Assembly (NCBI RefSeq): GCF_001625215.2
Contig: NC_030381.2
Coordinates: forward strand, 36,888,689-36,952,688
Source of the DNA: Daucus carota subsp. sativus
Lineage: Eukaryota; Streptophyta; Magnoliopsida; Apiales; Apiaceae
Reading direction: 5' to 3'
Length of the DNA: 64,000 nt
Position 1 is the stretch's first letter. Each line of letters starts with the position of its first letter. This document shows, in pieces, positions 19,705 through 32,005 of the stretch. The notes beneath the pieces were generated by a model. That model was not told the DNA's origin, made no database searches, and saw nothing but the letters and a program-made list of their open reading frames with translations. Made by a program: the position numbers and the translations under genes.

Positions 19705-22700
19705 AAAGTCGGATCGGATTTTTTCCGGATCGGATCATATTAAATCCATATCCTATACATATCGGATCGGATATTTTTCGGATCGGATTTTTTCCGGATC
19801 GGATTTTATTTTAGGTGATCCATATCCGCTCCATTAGCCCCTGGATCGGATCGGATCGGACCGGATATCCGATCCATTGACAGCCCTATTCTGAATGATT
19901 GCAACTGTATTTTGTAATTTATAAAAAGAAAACATGATTTATTCTTTACAACAGAAATTTCAAGGACCAGAAAATACTTGCTAAAATGTTGACACTGATT
20001 TATTCCATTCCTTCATCAAAATTCAATGAAATTTACTAATTAAAAAAAGAGCGAGTGTGTGAGAGTGTGGGAGCTTCAAAAAAATTACAATGCAAAACAT
20101 GTGCCTCTGCCGAGATGAAATCTGAGGGTCTGTTTGGGAGTGCCGTTAAAAATTGTTGTGCTGTCAAAAAAAGTGCCAGTAAAAAAAGTGCTGTAGAAAT
20201 CAAATAACTGTTTGGTAATTTTTTGATATTTGCTTATTTTGAGTTATAATATAAAAAAATAATTTTTTGGTGAGGTTTGATGATGAAATCCGTAACAGCT
20301 TTCTACAAAAGCTGAAAAACAGCTTTTTTCCAAAAGCATGGGAGGACCTGCTTTTTCTAAAAGCAGCTTTTCAGCTAAAAACTGTTGTTTGGAAAATCTA
20401 CTTTTATATTTACCAAACAGTTTTTCACCTGCTTTTCAGCAAAAGCTGCTGTTGTTGTGTGCAACAGCAACCCCAAACAGTACCTGAATGGGACAACTTA
20501 TGTGGGAAAGAACTTTAACAATGGTGGTGCATCACGAGTTCGTATCATGGAATTCACACAGATCTAAGAAATGAAAAAATCATAATGTGCTTCTACAATC
20601 CTATGATTATATACATAATATTTTATTATCAACATCAAAAAAAGCACATATTAGCTGAAACTGATACTTACCAGATAATAAAAGAAGCTCAGAACCGGGT
20701 GATACAAAACGTCGAGGTTGGCAGCTTTATCAAATGCATTAAAGGAAATCTGCAATAAAGATGAAACACACAAGAATTAGAATAAAAAGGGCATTGAGCA
20801 TCCAAAATATTACACAGGTTTCCATCATTTATAGTGTAACTTGATCATCTTGGACAAATAACATTCAGTAGGCAGACAAAGCAGAAGATGCATTAATCTC
20901 ACTGACTCACCATTATGCATCTGATAAGAAAGCATGTAAAACATATGGTAGTAAGATAGCCAACCTGAGAGAGAAACAATTACAGAGCATGTGAGAAAGA
21001 GTAGTCATAATCAGTACTACATATATAATGTGTGCGCGCGGGTGGTTAATGTACCTCCTGTAACTTCTTATGACGCCCTTTTGATTCCACTGGAAATCGT
21101 TTTAACATCAAGAAGAGCCTGTATTGAAATGAAAATTAAAGATTGCTTAAACAGAGGTGCTTGAGTGAGAATTAGATTAATATACATAAGTGAAGGCAAC
21201 CTAATGACTTCAGGTGACAATCACTGATGGGTTCATAAACTACCCTCAACTTTTTAACTGAACCGTTAATTTTTGACGGAAGGGTTGCAAATTGCCGCGC
21301 ACAAATTACCTGTGAGTGGCGAAGTGCAATTATCTAAAGTCTGCATACTAAAGTGTTTTTGGGCCGAAGTCTAGGGGTGCGAATTGCAATAAGCTCTAAG
21401 CATAATTAAGGAAAGAGAAAGGCAATACCTTCCACCATATAGGAGAAATCCCAAGGCCGTGAACAATGATATAGCTGCCCAGGAATTTATGTTAAGAGCA
21501 GCCTATCAATATCAGTTCATAATAGATTTATGATACAATACTATCACAAGTCACTAAAAGAAGCACGAACCAGCAAAGAACACCTTTGATATGATGACTA
21601 GAACTGGGATGGGATTCCACCATATAACCAACCACATCACAATCTGGAATATATTAAAAAAAATATTACTCTTGCAGTTTATGCTTGAGGTCAATGTATG
21701 TTACATCTTGTATTATAATGGGCATCACCATGATAAACACAAGCCAATCATAGTACTCTCGATGCAGGAGATGCGTTATTAGTCTACAGGCAATAAAGGT
21801 GCCGCAGGAGAGGCATACCGTTATGATGCAGCCACTAGTATTATTAATTTTGTTGGCCTGTATTTGCATCACTGCGCAGTTAACTCACACTGCGTCCCAG
21901 ACTACAGCTTTTATTGACCAAGACCTCAAGAATACGTTTTTATCGAGAAAATGTATAATGTCTTTGTTTAACAAGTATTATTTTATTTTTTATTTTATTT
22001 TTTCTAAATTTTAACAAGTATTATTATCACGTATTACTATAACTCACAAAATAAATGTACTTGGCCTAACCACACACTCAACCAGACAAATAGTTTTCTT
22101 AGTTTTTTCACGACTTTGTAAAGCGAAGCCTGTTTGGCAAAAATAATTTTGTCAAAAGAACTATTTTTTATAAAAAAATGTACGCATTTATGTACCTTTT
22201 TTTAGAAATAAATATTAAGAAAGTGTTTCATATTCGTTATTTAGCAAAAATAAGTACTTATTTCCAAGGAAAAAAGTGCACATTAACGTACTTTTTTCCA
22301 AAAATAAGTCCTTGCTTATTTTTGAAAATTAAGGTAAATCAGACACCCCCGAGTAACAAATACATTTCGCATAAAAATCTTAATTCAACCCTATGGTAAG
22401 CTATAATAACAATTGGGATATAAACCTGAATGGCATAAACAACGCTGTTGATTATCAAGAAACTTGGCCTGAGTCCATCGGCACATTCTTCATGTGCCTG
22501 TGTGATGATCAAAATGACATTAGTATGATATCAGTATACACTCCTAATCAATTGGGGGAGTTAATCGTGATAGAAATTAAAGTACCTGATAGTATATTTC
22601 TGCCCAGAATAAAACTAACAGCGTATAAGTTGTGAAAAATGCAAGACTTGGCACATCAAGCAACAGATGCTGTACAATCTGAAAATAAATCTCATAAATA

Positions 22701-23599
22701 GTTAAGCTTGCATATTTTATAGGTATAAGCAGGTGTTGGATGTAATTTGAAGAAAGCTCGTACCTCTGGTTGCAAATTCTGAACATCTTGACGAAAAACA
22801 AAAACAACACATCGAACTGCAAAAGACGAAAACCATCATACTCAAAGTTGATAAAATTAACAAATAAGAACAAAGAAAGAGAACAACAGGTGCAACTACA
22901 AGTAGCAGGGGAAGCAAGTTCTGAAACCAGGGACGGATATATTCATTAAGTAGAAACTGAAAAATAAAATAGAATAAATGACAGCAGAAACCTTAGGACA
23001 AGAAGACTAAATATATCAATTTGTGTATTTGTTAATACAAAATTTCCCCAATCCCAGCTCACCTACTAGAATCATTTCTAAACATCTGTAGTTTATAGTA
23101 CTAATCTCAAAATAAAGTGCCCCTGCCCCATTGTTTCCACCACTGACTCCAAGTACAGAAAAAACAACAAACCTCCATTGACCAAGAAGTTAAGAAAATG
23201 GAAAACCTTCTGAGTGGTCCATCCATACTCCGGCAGTCTCAACTGGATCCGTAACAATTGTACCTACCAGAACCCAATGCTAATAAATTACCATCATGAG
23301 AGGCATACATAATCATATAGTGGCTACATGCCTTCCATATAAAAGTCAGATATAATATTAGTCTAGAATATAAGTGTGCAAAGACATCTAACATCTAAAC
23401 ACATAATATTGGGGGCTTCATCGAAATTGTCAATCATGAATAAATACAACTTCAATCAGCAAGGTAACCACCAAACACACAAGGGAAGGAAGAGAAATGT
23501 TGGGACAATGGATTCGACATATATGAAAATCTGGGGATTTTAATGCTGGGCTACAGCCTACAAGTATACAACATAAATAAAATAATACAAATACATACA

Positions 23600-23668
<69 letters not shown>

Positions 23669-24098
23669 CATTGCTCAAGACAAAACACCCTTAAAAAAAG
23701 AACAAAGAAGAACACTTTGGAATCGAACATAGAATCTCATCTAAAACTTGAATTAAATTCTAACTTTAAGCTAATTAACCATTTATTATGAATAATAATA
23801 GTATCTAGCATGTTTAACAACAATTATGGATTAAAAATAACATGATTCTATGTGATATTAATCATGTAAAGAATATATACATGATTCCATTTTGGATTCT
23901 GTTTTGGATTATGTTCTGGATTTTATAATATTTCATATTAATAATTTGGATAGATTTGGATGTTAGATTTCATATATTAAGTTTAGTTAGTGCTTAACTA
24001 TGTAATTATAATCATAACAAATCATTTTTTATGAAAGAAAAAGTGTTATGATAGTGTTCTGTGTTGTTCTTTTTTTAAAGTGTTCTGTGTGGAGTACA

Positions 24099-24152
<54 letters not shown>

Positions 24153-27100
24153 GTTGTATATGATAAAATCCAGTATTGAACATTAGAGCTTATTGCAATT
24201 CGCACCCCTAGACTTCGGCCCAAAAACACTTTAGTATGCAGACTTTAGATAATTGCACTTCGCCACCCACAGGTATTTTGTGCGCGGCAATTTGCAACCC
24301 TTCCGTCAATCTCCGTTAAATATTTATGTTTAACGTTACTTTAGGCGGGGTAAAATGGGAAAATCCACTTCTAACAGTCTTCTTCCCCCATTTACTTTAT
24401 ATAGGCCCTAATCTCATGTTTATTAGTCCTAATTTACTTGTTTTTTGTTTTATCAACTATTCTCATGTTTATTAGTCCTAATTTACTTGTTTTTTGTTTT
24501 ATCAACTAGAGAAAAGATGAGGGAGGAGTGTGCTTGTGAAAACACTTGCTTGATTTTGTCCGAGCAAGTCTGATTCCGCCTGGTCATCTAGATCATATGC
24601 ATTACAACAATCCAAGCCATGTGATTCATTGTGTATTAGAACTTCGTCAAGCAGGTATTAAACTCAAACCTGGAAAGGCCACAAGTTTTTTGGTGATAAA
24701 GTTTAGTCACGGTGTGCTGGAAATGCCATCTATCACAATGGACGATTTAATGGCTCCTTCTTGATTAATTGCGTGGCTTATGAACAGAATCATCAATTTT
24801 GCAAGCCTCGAGAATTGGCCTCACTTCTGCACGTTGTTGCCCAAGAAATGTGACTGAATCATATTGATGAAAGAATAACGGAGGACAACATTTTGATCAT
24901 GATCAAATAAGAAGCTGGAAATTTGAGATTTTAAATTTCCATCTATTAAACTGCTAATTAACCCACTAATAGTGGGTTAATTCTTTAATTTTTTTTAAAT
25001 GCCAAAACTACCCTCAACTTTTTAACGGAACCGTTAATTTTTTACGGAAGGGTTGCAAATTGCCGCGCACAAATTACCTGTGAGTGGCGAAGTGCAATTA
25101 TCTAAAGTCTGCATACTAAAGTGTTTTTGGGCCGAAGTCTAGGGGTGCGAATTGCAATAAGCTCTAAACATTAATACTTTAGGGAAATTGAACCAAGCTC
25201 GTTATTTTATCGTCCTTGATAGTTTAAGACAGGAAATATATCGTCAAAGTCACAACTTTAACATCTGGAAATTCAAAGCATGAAATAATAATATTAATTC
25301 TGTATTTATTTAGTATCATTATTTAGGCATAGAATTAAATGTAATTCCTTATAGGAAAAAAAACATGATCATAGTAGATATGTAGATTGTTTGTGAATTC
25401 TAGGTTATGGCAGTAGAATACTAACTAGATTATAAAAGAGTTGTTTCTTTTTTCTATACTCGTATATTTAAGACTTTGATTGTTGGTTTAGTACTAGGAT
25501 TTTATACTCCCATATAAGGAGACATAATTTTAATATTGCAAGGCTTTGATCATTTATTTAATATTGAATATTGATATCTTTCTATCCTTTCATATTTTAT
25601 TCCATAAAATCATCTATTTTGTTCTTGTTCTTCAAATTGGTTTGACGAGCTAATCTTTTGTTTAATCGATTTCTTAATTGCTGGGAGATCTGTGGTTTAA
25701 AAATAAATTGAAGAATTACTGTTTATCAGCATAATTCATAGTTACTGACTTACTGTTCATTGCCCTTGGTCCGGGGAGAGGTTGGGAGTATTTTTCATCG
25801 GCATTGTTCAACCAAAAAAAAATGGCCAAATTTTTTGAGAAATATGGTAGATGCCACTAGCATTACAAACTAAAGGATATACTTGTTATAAAAATGGGGT
25901 GAAATAAAGTGCCACGGGAAGAACCTGTTAGAAACTAGACCACTTAATCACAAAGTAAGCATGTTAAGGAGAATGTGTATCAACACTAAAAAAGAAATGG
26001 CATATGATGCGCCTAAAGATTGAATTTGTTGTGAACAAGGCGGCCGACATCGTCATGGTGAAACATATTGGGAACATATTGACAATTTAGGCCAAGACAA
26101 ACCCTTGAGAAATGCAATATGATAGAGATCATCCCACAAAGAGAAGATGTGTCGCAGAACATGAAGATATCATATTTGAAAAGTTTGGCCATGCCGAGCA
26201 CTTAAGTAAGATATTAATTTGTACTATTTTTATTTAGAAATATAATTAATTTTAATTTGTTATAAAGCTTACTTAAATCACATATATGTAGATAGATTAT
26301 AAGCAACATTCTAAATTATGGTTATAGAGCTATAAGAGAGAGGATTTGTTTCACTTCCTAATTAATTTCTAAATTGTTCAGTTGTTTAAAGTTTTATGGC
26401 TTTTACTACAAAACCTCCTAAAAGGACATGTGATCTTCTAATATCTGAAAATCAGCCTGATAATTGAATGAAAATTCCAATCCCAGTGTGATGGAGGTAA
26501 TTCCTTTCTTTCCCACTAGCGCTTGAAAATTCATAGGGGTTTTTACGGATGATCACCTTATGCCCAGTACAATTTATAAATTCTTATCCTTTTATTTTTT
26601 TGCATTCCAAAGATTTTTCGCTTCCAATAGTTTTCATGCATCAATTGGTAAATAGGATTACTATAACAATCACATAAAGATTACTGTTTAAACATATTAA
26701 TACTTTAACCTCAAATAAATCCCAAAAAATTACAATTTTTATGTCAGTATCCCCCCCTTCTCCCAAATAAGCACGTCGCACAATGCTAATCTTAGTACGG
26801 AAATACACTCAATGTTGCAGTCCATATACACACCATCACTCTCGATACACTCTGTAAGGAAGATCAGTTGCCAACTCAAACCCACACTTCCTTAGAAACA
26901 CTGCAGGTTCAACTAAGAAACCTAAGGACCTTGAACCAAATATTCAACACTTAAACCACAAAATGCACAACCATACATAACACCATCGAAAAAACCACAA
27001 AACATTTGGCTCTCAGGTTCCCATCTAACAATCCGAGGCAGACCCTAAACATTAATCCATAAAGAAAATCAACAGGCCCTGTTTATTGTCTAATACAACA

Positions 27101-27396
27101 GTTCCGGAATCACTTGTTAGATAAAGCTTAAATAGCAAACATTTGAAACATATGCACCGATTCAATAAAAAAACACATATATTTCATAAAATGACATAAA
27201 CCAATATATAAAAATATGATAGAGTATGAAAAATTACAAGAGCAGTGACCGAGAGGATCCCAAAAAGGGCAGCGAGAAGGTGAAAAATGAAAGTCTGCCA
27301 TTGTGTTGATTCGTTAATAAAAGCCCACCAATCAGATGCGTCGTCTTTTAGTATTAACGCCACCACCGACGACAAGGTCGCCGGCGCCGGACCCAT
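18877..27396 (-). CDS. TOM3: TOM1/TOM3/THH1-family seven-pass membrane protein (291 aa, 11 exons)
   Basis: Homologue of TOBAMOVIRUS MULTIPLICATION 1/3, tonoplast multi-pass proteins of plants known as host factors that anchor tobamovirus replication complexes; the normal role is less clear. Exons, 5' to 3': 27238-27396, 23173-23263, 22764-22816, 22586-22678, 22426-22497, 21571-21643, 21429-21474, 21055-21118, 20911-20964, 20672-20749, 18877-18969. All junctions are GT-AG and phases match, giving 876 bp including stop. Family landmarks: DWWAFINES in exon 1, [12 protein letters not shown] in exon 2, [14 protein letters not shown] in exon 4, [10 protein letters not shown] in exon 7 and [16 protein letters not shown] in the last exon. 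Length equals the family norm. Intron 1 (23264-27237, 3974 bp) and intron 10 (18970-20671) are swollen by transposons. The TOM3 symbol rests on the neighbouring C3H17 and remorin relic; TOM1 or THH1 is the alternative. Confidence 0.93.
19154..19888. mobile_element. Non-autonomous hAT element B (in TOM3 intron 10)
   Basis: 735 bp, starting TAGGGGTGTCAATGG and ending CCATTGACAGCCCTA, with a perfect 8-bp target duplication TTCTGAAT (19146-19153 and 19889-19896). Both ends carry dense GGATCGGAT/ATCCGATCC repeats; the centre is AT-rich with a TA microsatellite near 19681-19704. Same plan as element A at 8664 but with a different subterminal motif. Confidence 0.9.
20126..20484. mobile_element. MITE (in TOM3 intron 10)
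   Basis: 359 bp with inverted ends GGGTCTGTTTGGG and CCCCAAACAGTACC and TGA on both sides (20123-20125, 20485-20487). The interior has several complementary 'cagctttt/aaaagctg' stems. Superfamily uncertain. Confidence 0.65.
21237..21396. mobile_element. Solo terminal repeat of a Mutator-like element (in TOM3 intron 7)
   Basis: 160 bp almost identical to the right terminal repeat of the Pack-MULE at 24186-25164, from 'aaactaccctcaac' to 'gcaataagctc'. The left terminal repeat is absent, so this is a deletion remnant of a related element. Confidence 0.8.
23588..23664. repeat. Compound microsatellite (CATA)n-(TA)n
   Basis: About 40 bp of CATA units followed by about 37 bp of TA units in TOM3 intron 1, directly abutting the MITE-like element that starts at 23665. 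Confidence 0.95.
23665..24104. mobile_element. Micron-like MITE embedded in TA repeats
   Basis: About 440 bp beginning AGGG and ending CCCT with long imperfect inverted ends: 'aaaaaaagaac' plus 'gaacact' on the left, 'gttctttttttaaagtgttc' on the right. (TA)n tracts lie on both sides (to 23664 and from 24103 to 24147). Insertion inside TA microsatellites is the habit of Micron MITEs described in rice. A target duplication cannot be separated from the microsatellite. Confidence 0.6.
24412..24508. repeat. 49-bp tandem repeat, two copies
   Basis: Two near-perfect copies of a unit starting 'tctcatgtttattagtccta', at 24412 and 24461, between the left terminal repeat and the captured gene piece of the Pack-MULE. 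Confidence 0.9.
24546..24840 (+). pseudogene. Captured fragment of a DUF247 (UPF0481) gene
   Basis: One plus-strand frame (24546-24764) includes [17 protein letters not shown] and [16 protein letters not shown], the pattern of DUF247 proteins (an 'AGVKFK...IKF..GVLEIP....DD' stretch). After a stop at 24762-24764 the match resumes in another frame with [11 protein letters not shown], where family members have an 'AYEQC' motif. It is a frame-broken partial copy inside a Mutator-like element and is antisense to TOM3. Product unlikely. Confidence 0.75.
25174..27237. other. Rest of TOM3 intron 1
   Basis: AT-rich intronic DNA. No gene, clear transposon end or RNA gene was recognised. Confidence 0.5.
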
Positions 27397-28810
27397 CGTC
27401 TGAGATTTTATTCTATGGGAGAAGGATAATTAAGCCCCTTCAATAAATTGATCCTACACAAAAATATACAGCATAGGATGGTTTTGTGCATTGTTTCTAT
27501 TAAATTAATCGTATATGTACTTGTTTTAATTATTTTAAAGATATAGCAAAAAAAGATCATTACAAAAAAAACAATATAGCAAAAAAGATGAGATTTTTGT
27601 ATCAAATAAATTTTCATCAACATGTTTAATACAAATTGGTTATCTTTCTTTTCTTTTATCTTTCATCTTTCATTATTTCAATGTTGATTTTTTTTTCTTT
27701 GATACATATATGAAACTAATATTAAATTATAGATGAAGATAAAACTAAATAGTATTTAATTTTTTTTAATATATGTAAACTTCTTTTCAAAATATTTACT
27801 GGAAAATGGAAATAAAATAAATTTATTGTATAATTATATTCAATAACGTAACTTTTTTATTATTGTTTTTCTTAATTTGTTGTAGTTTGTTGAGTTAACA
27901 ATTTGAAAACCATAATATAAAATCAAAATATTCAATAATAAGTACTCCTGTCGATCAAACTTTTTACATTGAAGTAAACAAAGCAATGGAGTCATATAGT
28001 TATGAGAAAATAATAATATTATTTTTAATTTGTTTATCCAAAAGTGCTTGTTACTTTCCAGATAATATATTTTTGAATTAATGAGATTCTGAACATTATA
28101 TCTTCGTTCTTTCTATTAAGGAAATATATTTTTTTTTATGATAAAAAAAAGTGTCTTATGATTAAAAAAAATACAAATAGACATAAAATTTCGAGATATT
28201 GTCCTCGCCCGTGGTACCTCAATACTTCGAGAGTTGTTCAATACTTCTAGAGTTGTTCGGCTCACAGAACATCTGAGGGGTTATTTCAAATCTTCAACGG
28301 CCGAAAGGATTAAAAAGGTTTCCTAATATTGTTGAACTGATACAAATTGCTCTAGATGAAGATGAAAATATTAATGATACTAGCATTTTGCTGAGACCTA
28401 ATCATATGTGTCACATCATTTGAAAATAGAATTTGGATTCGTAACATTGTTAAAAAAAATCAAAAAGTAGTGTTATTTTCAGTGATGTCTTGAGGGCAAG
28501 CAGATGATTGGTAACATATCATTGGATCTGAAATGATAATTTGCATAGAATAATATGACGGAGTCCCCTTGATCTCCCGTGCTTGGTATAACAGAACAGA
28601 AAATTCTATTTGAGGACAGGGGAAATTCTGTTTAAAGATGTACAGATTATGGCATATGTTAGAAAACTAGATTATCGACAAATACACATATACCACATTT
28701 TTTGAACCCCGTCAGTATGAACATAAACATAATTGATTAATTTCTCAATCTAATTATTAAGAATGTCGAAGTTAAGCATTTATGTTACAAAAGGGCAAGC
28801 GTAATGTGTT
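27397..28810. other. Intergenic DNA between TOM3 and TAF9
   Basis: Contains the TOM3 promoter/leader side near 27,400 and the TAF9 3' flank near 28,800. No further gene seen; AT-rich with poly-A/T runs around 28,120-28,170. Confidence 0.5.
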
Positions 28811-29732
28811 TCATATGCTTCCTCTTGGACGTTTAGCTCCAAGGGAAAATGACACTTGCTGAGAAGCATTCAGAGGCACTTGTGTTTTTGGTTCTTGGGT
28901 TGGTTTAGGGTTTGGGTCAGCCATCTCTTCATCCTCAGTTTCTTCAACGGCTTGACTGGCTTGTTTAATTGGGATTGCAAGTTGGTAGTTTGGACTAATC
29001 AAAGTATCCTCATCTGGGGGAAGTGCAATTCCTGGTCCTGATATGGACTTTGGCAGTGGGATTTTGTTCCTGTTCCTAGCCAACTCCAGGAGGACCTGTG
29101 AATTTCAAGTACATTAACTGACAAAAGATAGTCATGAGGGTTATGGCCTTATCGGAGTGTAATACTATGAATTGTCTACAGGTAGAAGCCACTATTATAT
29201 TATACTGGATACTGGATAAGAAGAAAAATAAAAGTATGCCTGAAACATGTCATATTTTGTAGGGCATATAATCAAGAATTGAACAAATGCTTCTAAGCAA
29301 CGCCTTTAAACTTGAAATATGGTTTATGAAGAAAAAAACAAATGCTCTACTAGAATGCAAAAAATGGAAACAGATTAGCAGATATAATCAGGCACATCAT
29401 TCAATAAGTGAGACTTAAACAGGCATCACATATCTTGACAGCAGTTTCTGAAGAGGTGAACATAGGTTAGTTACCTCTCGTGGTGGGGGCTGAGAGAAGC
29501 TAAAATTGACTTTTGACTGAATAGCCAATTTTACATCATCTGAGTCAATGGCAGACTTTCCGGCATGCTCAGCATAAACTTGTGAATCAGTCAGGATATC
29601 GACAACATAGCGATACCATAATTCCAAGAATTGGTGGATAACGCGAGGTTCATAATCCACAACACCCATAGATTTTAGAAGGGTTTTGACAATCTTTGCA
29701 TCTCTCGGCAAGTTCTCCTCTCCATCTGCCAT
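28811..29732 (-). CDS. TAF9: TBP-associated factor 9, TFIID/SAGA subunit (180 aa, 2 coding exons)
   Basis: Histone-fold subunit shared by TFIID and SAGA, which pairs with TAF6 in general transcription. Exon 1 is 29475-29732 (86 codons) and exon 2 is 28811-29095; intron 29096-29474 is phase 0 with GT-AG ends. Seen: [15 protein letters not shown] at residues 10-24, then the histone-fold helices to about residue 77 ([36 protein letters not shown]), the conserved linker [22 protein letters not shown] across the junction, and a low-complexity acidic/proline tail. Length matches plant TAF9. An intron in the 5' leader is likely (29735-31142, GT-AG), putting the first exon near 31143-31220. Confidence 0.95.
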
Positions 29733-29734
29733 AT

Positions 29735-31142
29735 CTGCAATGGTCCTTTATCTTGGTTCCTGTATGCTCAAGAAACTATTTATAGCGGTTCTTCAGAAAA
29801 ATAGTTAAATCAATACTCAACATTTAAGACACGATTCATGAAAACAATAACACAATTATAATATATATGAGTCTATCAGCCGGCCCTGTTCTCTAACCCA
29901 ATGCTGACTTGATATCATGTTTTTTATTAACAAAATGAACACTTTGTATACCTTCTTTTCCAACAAAGCATATTGGAGGAACCGATGGTAATCAAGATTT
30001 AACTATTGGACACATAAAAATTAAGCCTATAGTGTGACACGAATTTACTAATTTGGAACATCCTTACAAAATCAGAGCACAAAGCAATAACTTTGTAAAG
30101 ACATCGTTAAAGCCTATTAACTGTTGCGGGAAAAAGAGGGAAAACCAAAGTAACGGAGTGCTATGCTTCGGCATTCCTCCATATTTCTCACGACAACACA
30201 ACTCAAAGGAAAATTATAATTAGTTAATTACTGAAGAAAGAGTTATGGAACTGCTTCTGTTCTCTAAAAATAAAAAAACATAATTCTTAGGGGTTTACAA
30301 AAGAACAATTTTGTTTTGTAAATTAACATAACATATATGTGTTAGGAATGATTTTGCGGTTTGTATATATTTGTCTCCTGCTTTCGCTATGAACCATAAT
30401 CATTTACACTGCATATGCCTACTACAGGTTCAAGACATTTTTATGACTCCTTGGTGTGGTCTTTAAAAGCAAACAATATGTCAATTCACCTACGGTAAAA
30501 GGTATCTAAAAAGTATTTCAAAATATTCATTTGTGGCAATTGTGACATAAAAATAAAACACATTGTTAATAACATTAAAAATTGTTCAAAACTTTTTGTA
30601 CTGACACAAAGACACAATATTAATAACGAAACTATAAAATGACCTAATTATGCTAGTATTAATAAATCACCTCAAATCTTTTGTTTGAGTATTTAGATAG
30701 CCATAACACCTTAAAATTTGTGGCATACGGAAATTAGTTCAGATGCCCAAATATCAAAACACTTAAAAAAACAATAGAGCAGAATTCACACCTCTCACAC
30801 CTCCGTGTTAACAAAAGACGTTAATCGAAACCGCATTAATATCCTCTTAAGCAGAACCGGTCATATATCAAGCTCCAAAACAACAAAATTCACATCCAAT
30901 GAACTATAAATCACAATTACCCATTCTATCGTAGTCAAACAATTCAATCGAAGAATATATGCAATCAAACTAAATATGCAGAACAAGCAACTGATCGGTT
31001 CAAATATTAATTTATAATCGAAAGAACTACTGTATAAACAGTAACGAAACCCTAATTACAAGTACGATAAGTAATGGATCGAAAATGATATTAGGTAATA
31101 TATAATTACGAGCTTCGGTGAAATATAGACGGAGAAACATAC
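29735..31142 (-). other. Probable 5'-leader intron of TAF9
   Basis: On the minus strand CCG|GTATGT at 31143/31142 and TTGCAG|AT ATG at 29735/29734 give GT-AG ends just before the start codon. The interior has no gene. Leader introns are common in plant housekeeping genes. The transcript itself cannot be seen from sequence. Confidence 0.5.
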
Positions 31143-31811
31143 CGGAAAAGCAAATCGGCACTTGAAATCCGGAGCGAGTTGAGGCGTCTTTTTTTCAATT
31201 TTGAGAGAGGGACTGAGGGAGGTGTGTGTCTGAGCCTAGAGGTCCAGTCATGAATTATAAATCAAAATAAGTTTAAAATCCTAATTATTTTAATAATTTA
31301 TTTTTATTTCTGAAATTTAATTTTATAAATATATACAGGATTTGATTGAAAAATAATTTATAATAATTTATTATATTAATAATTTTTATATCAAATAAGC
31401 TATAAACACCAAAAAAATTATCCAAACATATAAACTAGTTATTTCTTACTTATAATTAACTTCTCATTAATAAGCACTTATTTTAAATTACGTCAAACAG
31501 TTCCAATATAACAACTCTTTATCGAAAATTATGACATTTAGCAAAAATATATAAATAATATGTGCATTAGTTTAAAGGTTACTTATTGAAAAATAATAAT
31601 TAAGATCTGACATATGACGTGGTATATTATTAACGAATTTTTCGTGAGATGTCATTAATTCTAAATTTTTGATAAAAATACAGGTAATTCCAATATTTGT
31701 CAACAAAAAAATCACTAATTGTAAAATTTTTATCATCTTCATTTTCTTACTGTTGAAGATATGTTGATTATAATCTATTATTCTGGACCATTATCCAAGT
31801 ATATAATTTAG

Positions 31812-32005
31812 TTAGCAGCTTATGAGTAGTCGAGCACATGAAAGCTTATGAACAACCTAGCAGCTGTAAGGCTTAAGCTGAAAAGAAGCTAGCAGCAGCA
31901 GAATTTGAGAGAAACCGCCAAAGTGCAAAAACTGAGAAGCAAGCAGATTATATTCGCAGAACTGGTCAAATACCTTCCTCTTTTTCTTGCTGTGGTTTGT
32001 GGCTC
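31812..32005 (+). pseudogene. Decayed last exon of a remorin gene
   Basis: Plus-strand similarity to the C-terminal anchor region of remorins, plasma-membrane nanodomain proteins. AAAEFERNRQSAKTEKQAD and YIRRTGQIPSSFSCCG read in one frame at about 31891-32000. Preceding pieces (SRAHES, then LMNNLAAVR in another frame) are parted by apparent single-base losses near 31848 and 31876, leaving stops. No upstream exons were recognised. An AG (acceptor-like) precedes the match near 31812. The position next to C3H17 and TOM3 fits the Arabidopsis gene order. Confidence 0.7.

Larger units (their letters stand above)
24186..25164. mobile_element. Pack-MULE carrying a DUF247 gene fragment (in TOM3 intron 1)
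   Basis: 979 bp with terminal inverted repeats of about 120-140 bp. The outer ends are GAGCTTATTGCAATTCGCAC and its complement, nearly identical through 'tgtgcgcggcaatttgcaac'. Flanked by a 9-bp Mutator-type target duplication with one mismatch (TGAACATTA 24177-24185; TAAACATTA 25165-25173). It encodes no transposase. The centre holds a DUF247-like coding fragment and a 49-bp tandem repeat at 24412-24508. Confidence 0.85.

Noticed and set aside
22085-22360. Possible MITE in TOM3 intron 5 ('gcctgtttggcaaaaataa' ...)
   Set aside because: Internal complementarity only; right end and target duplication not identifiable.
23430-23791. Open frames rich in Tyr-Ile and Thr-Tyr-Ile-His repeats
   Set aside because: Translation of the CATA/TA microsatellite, not a gene.
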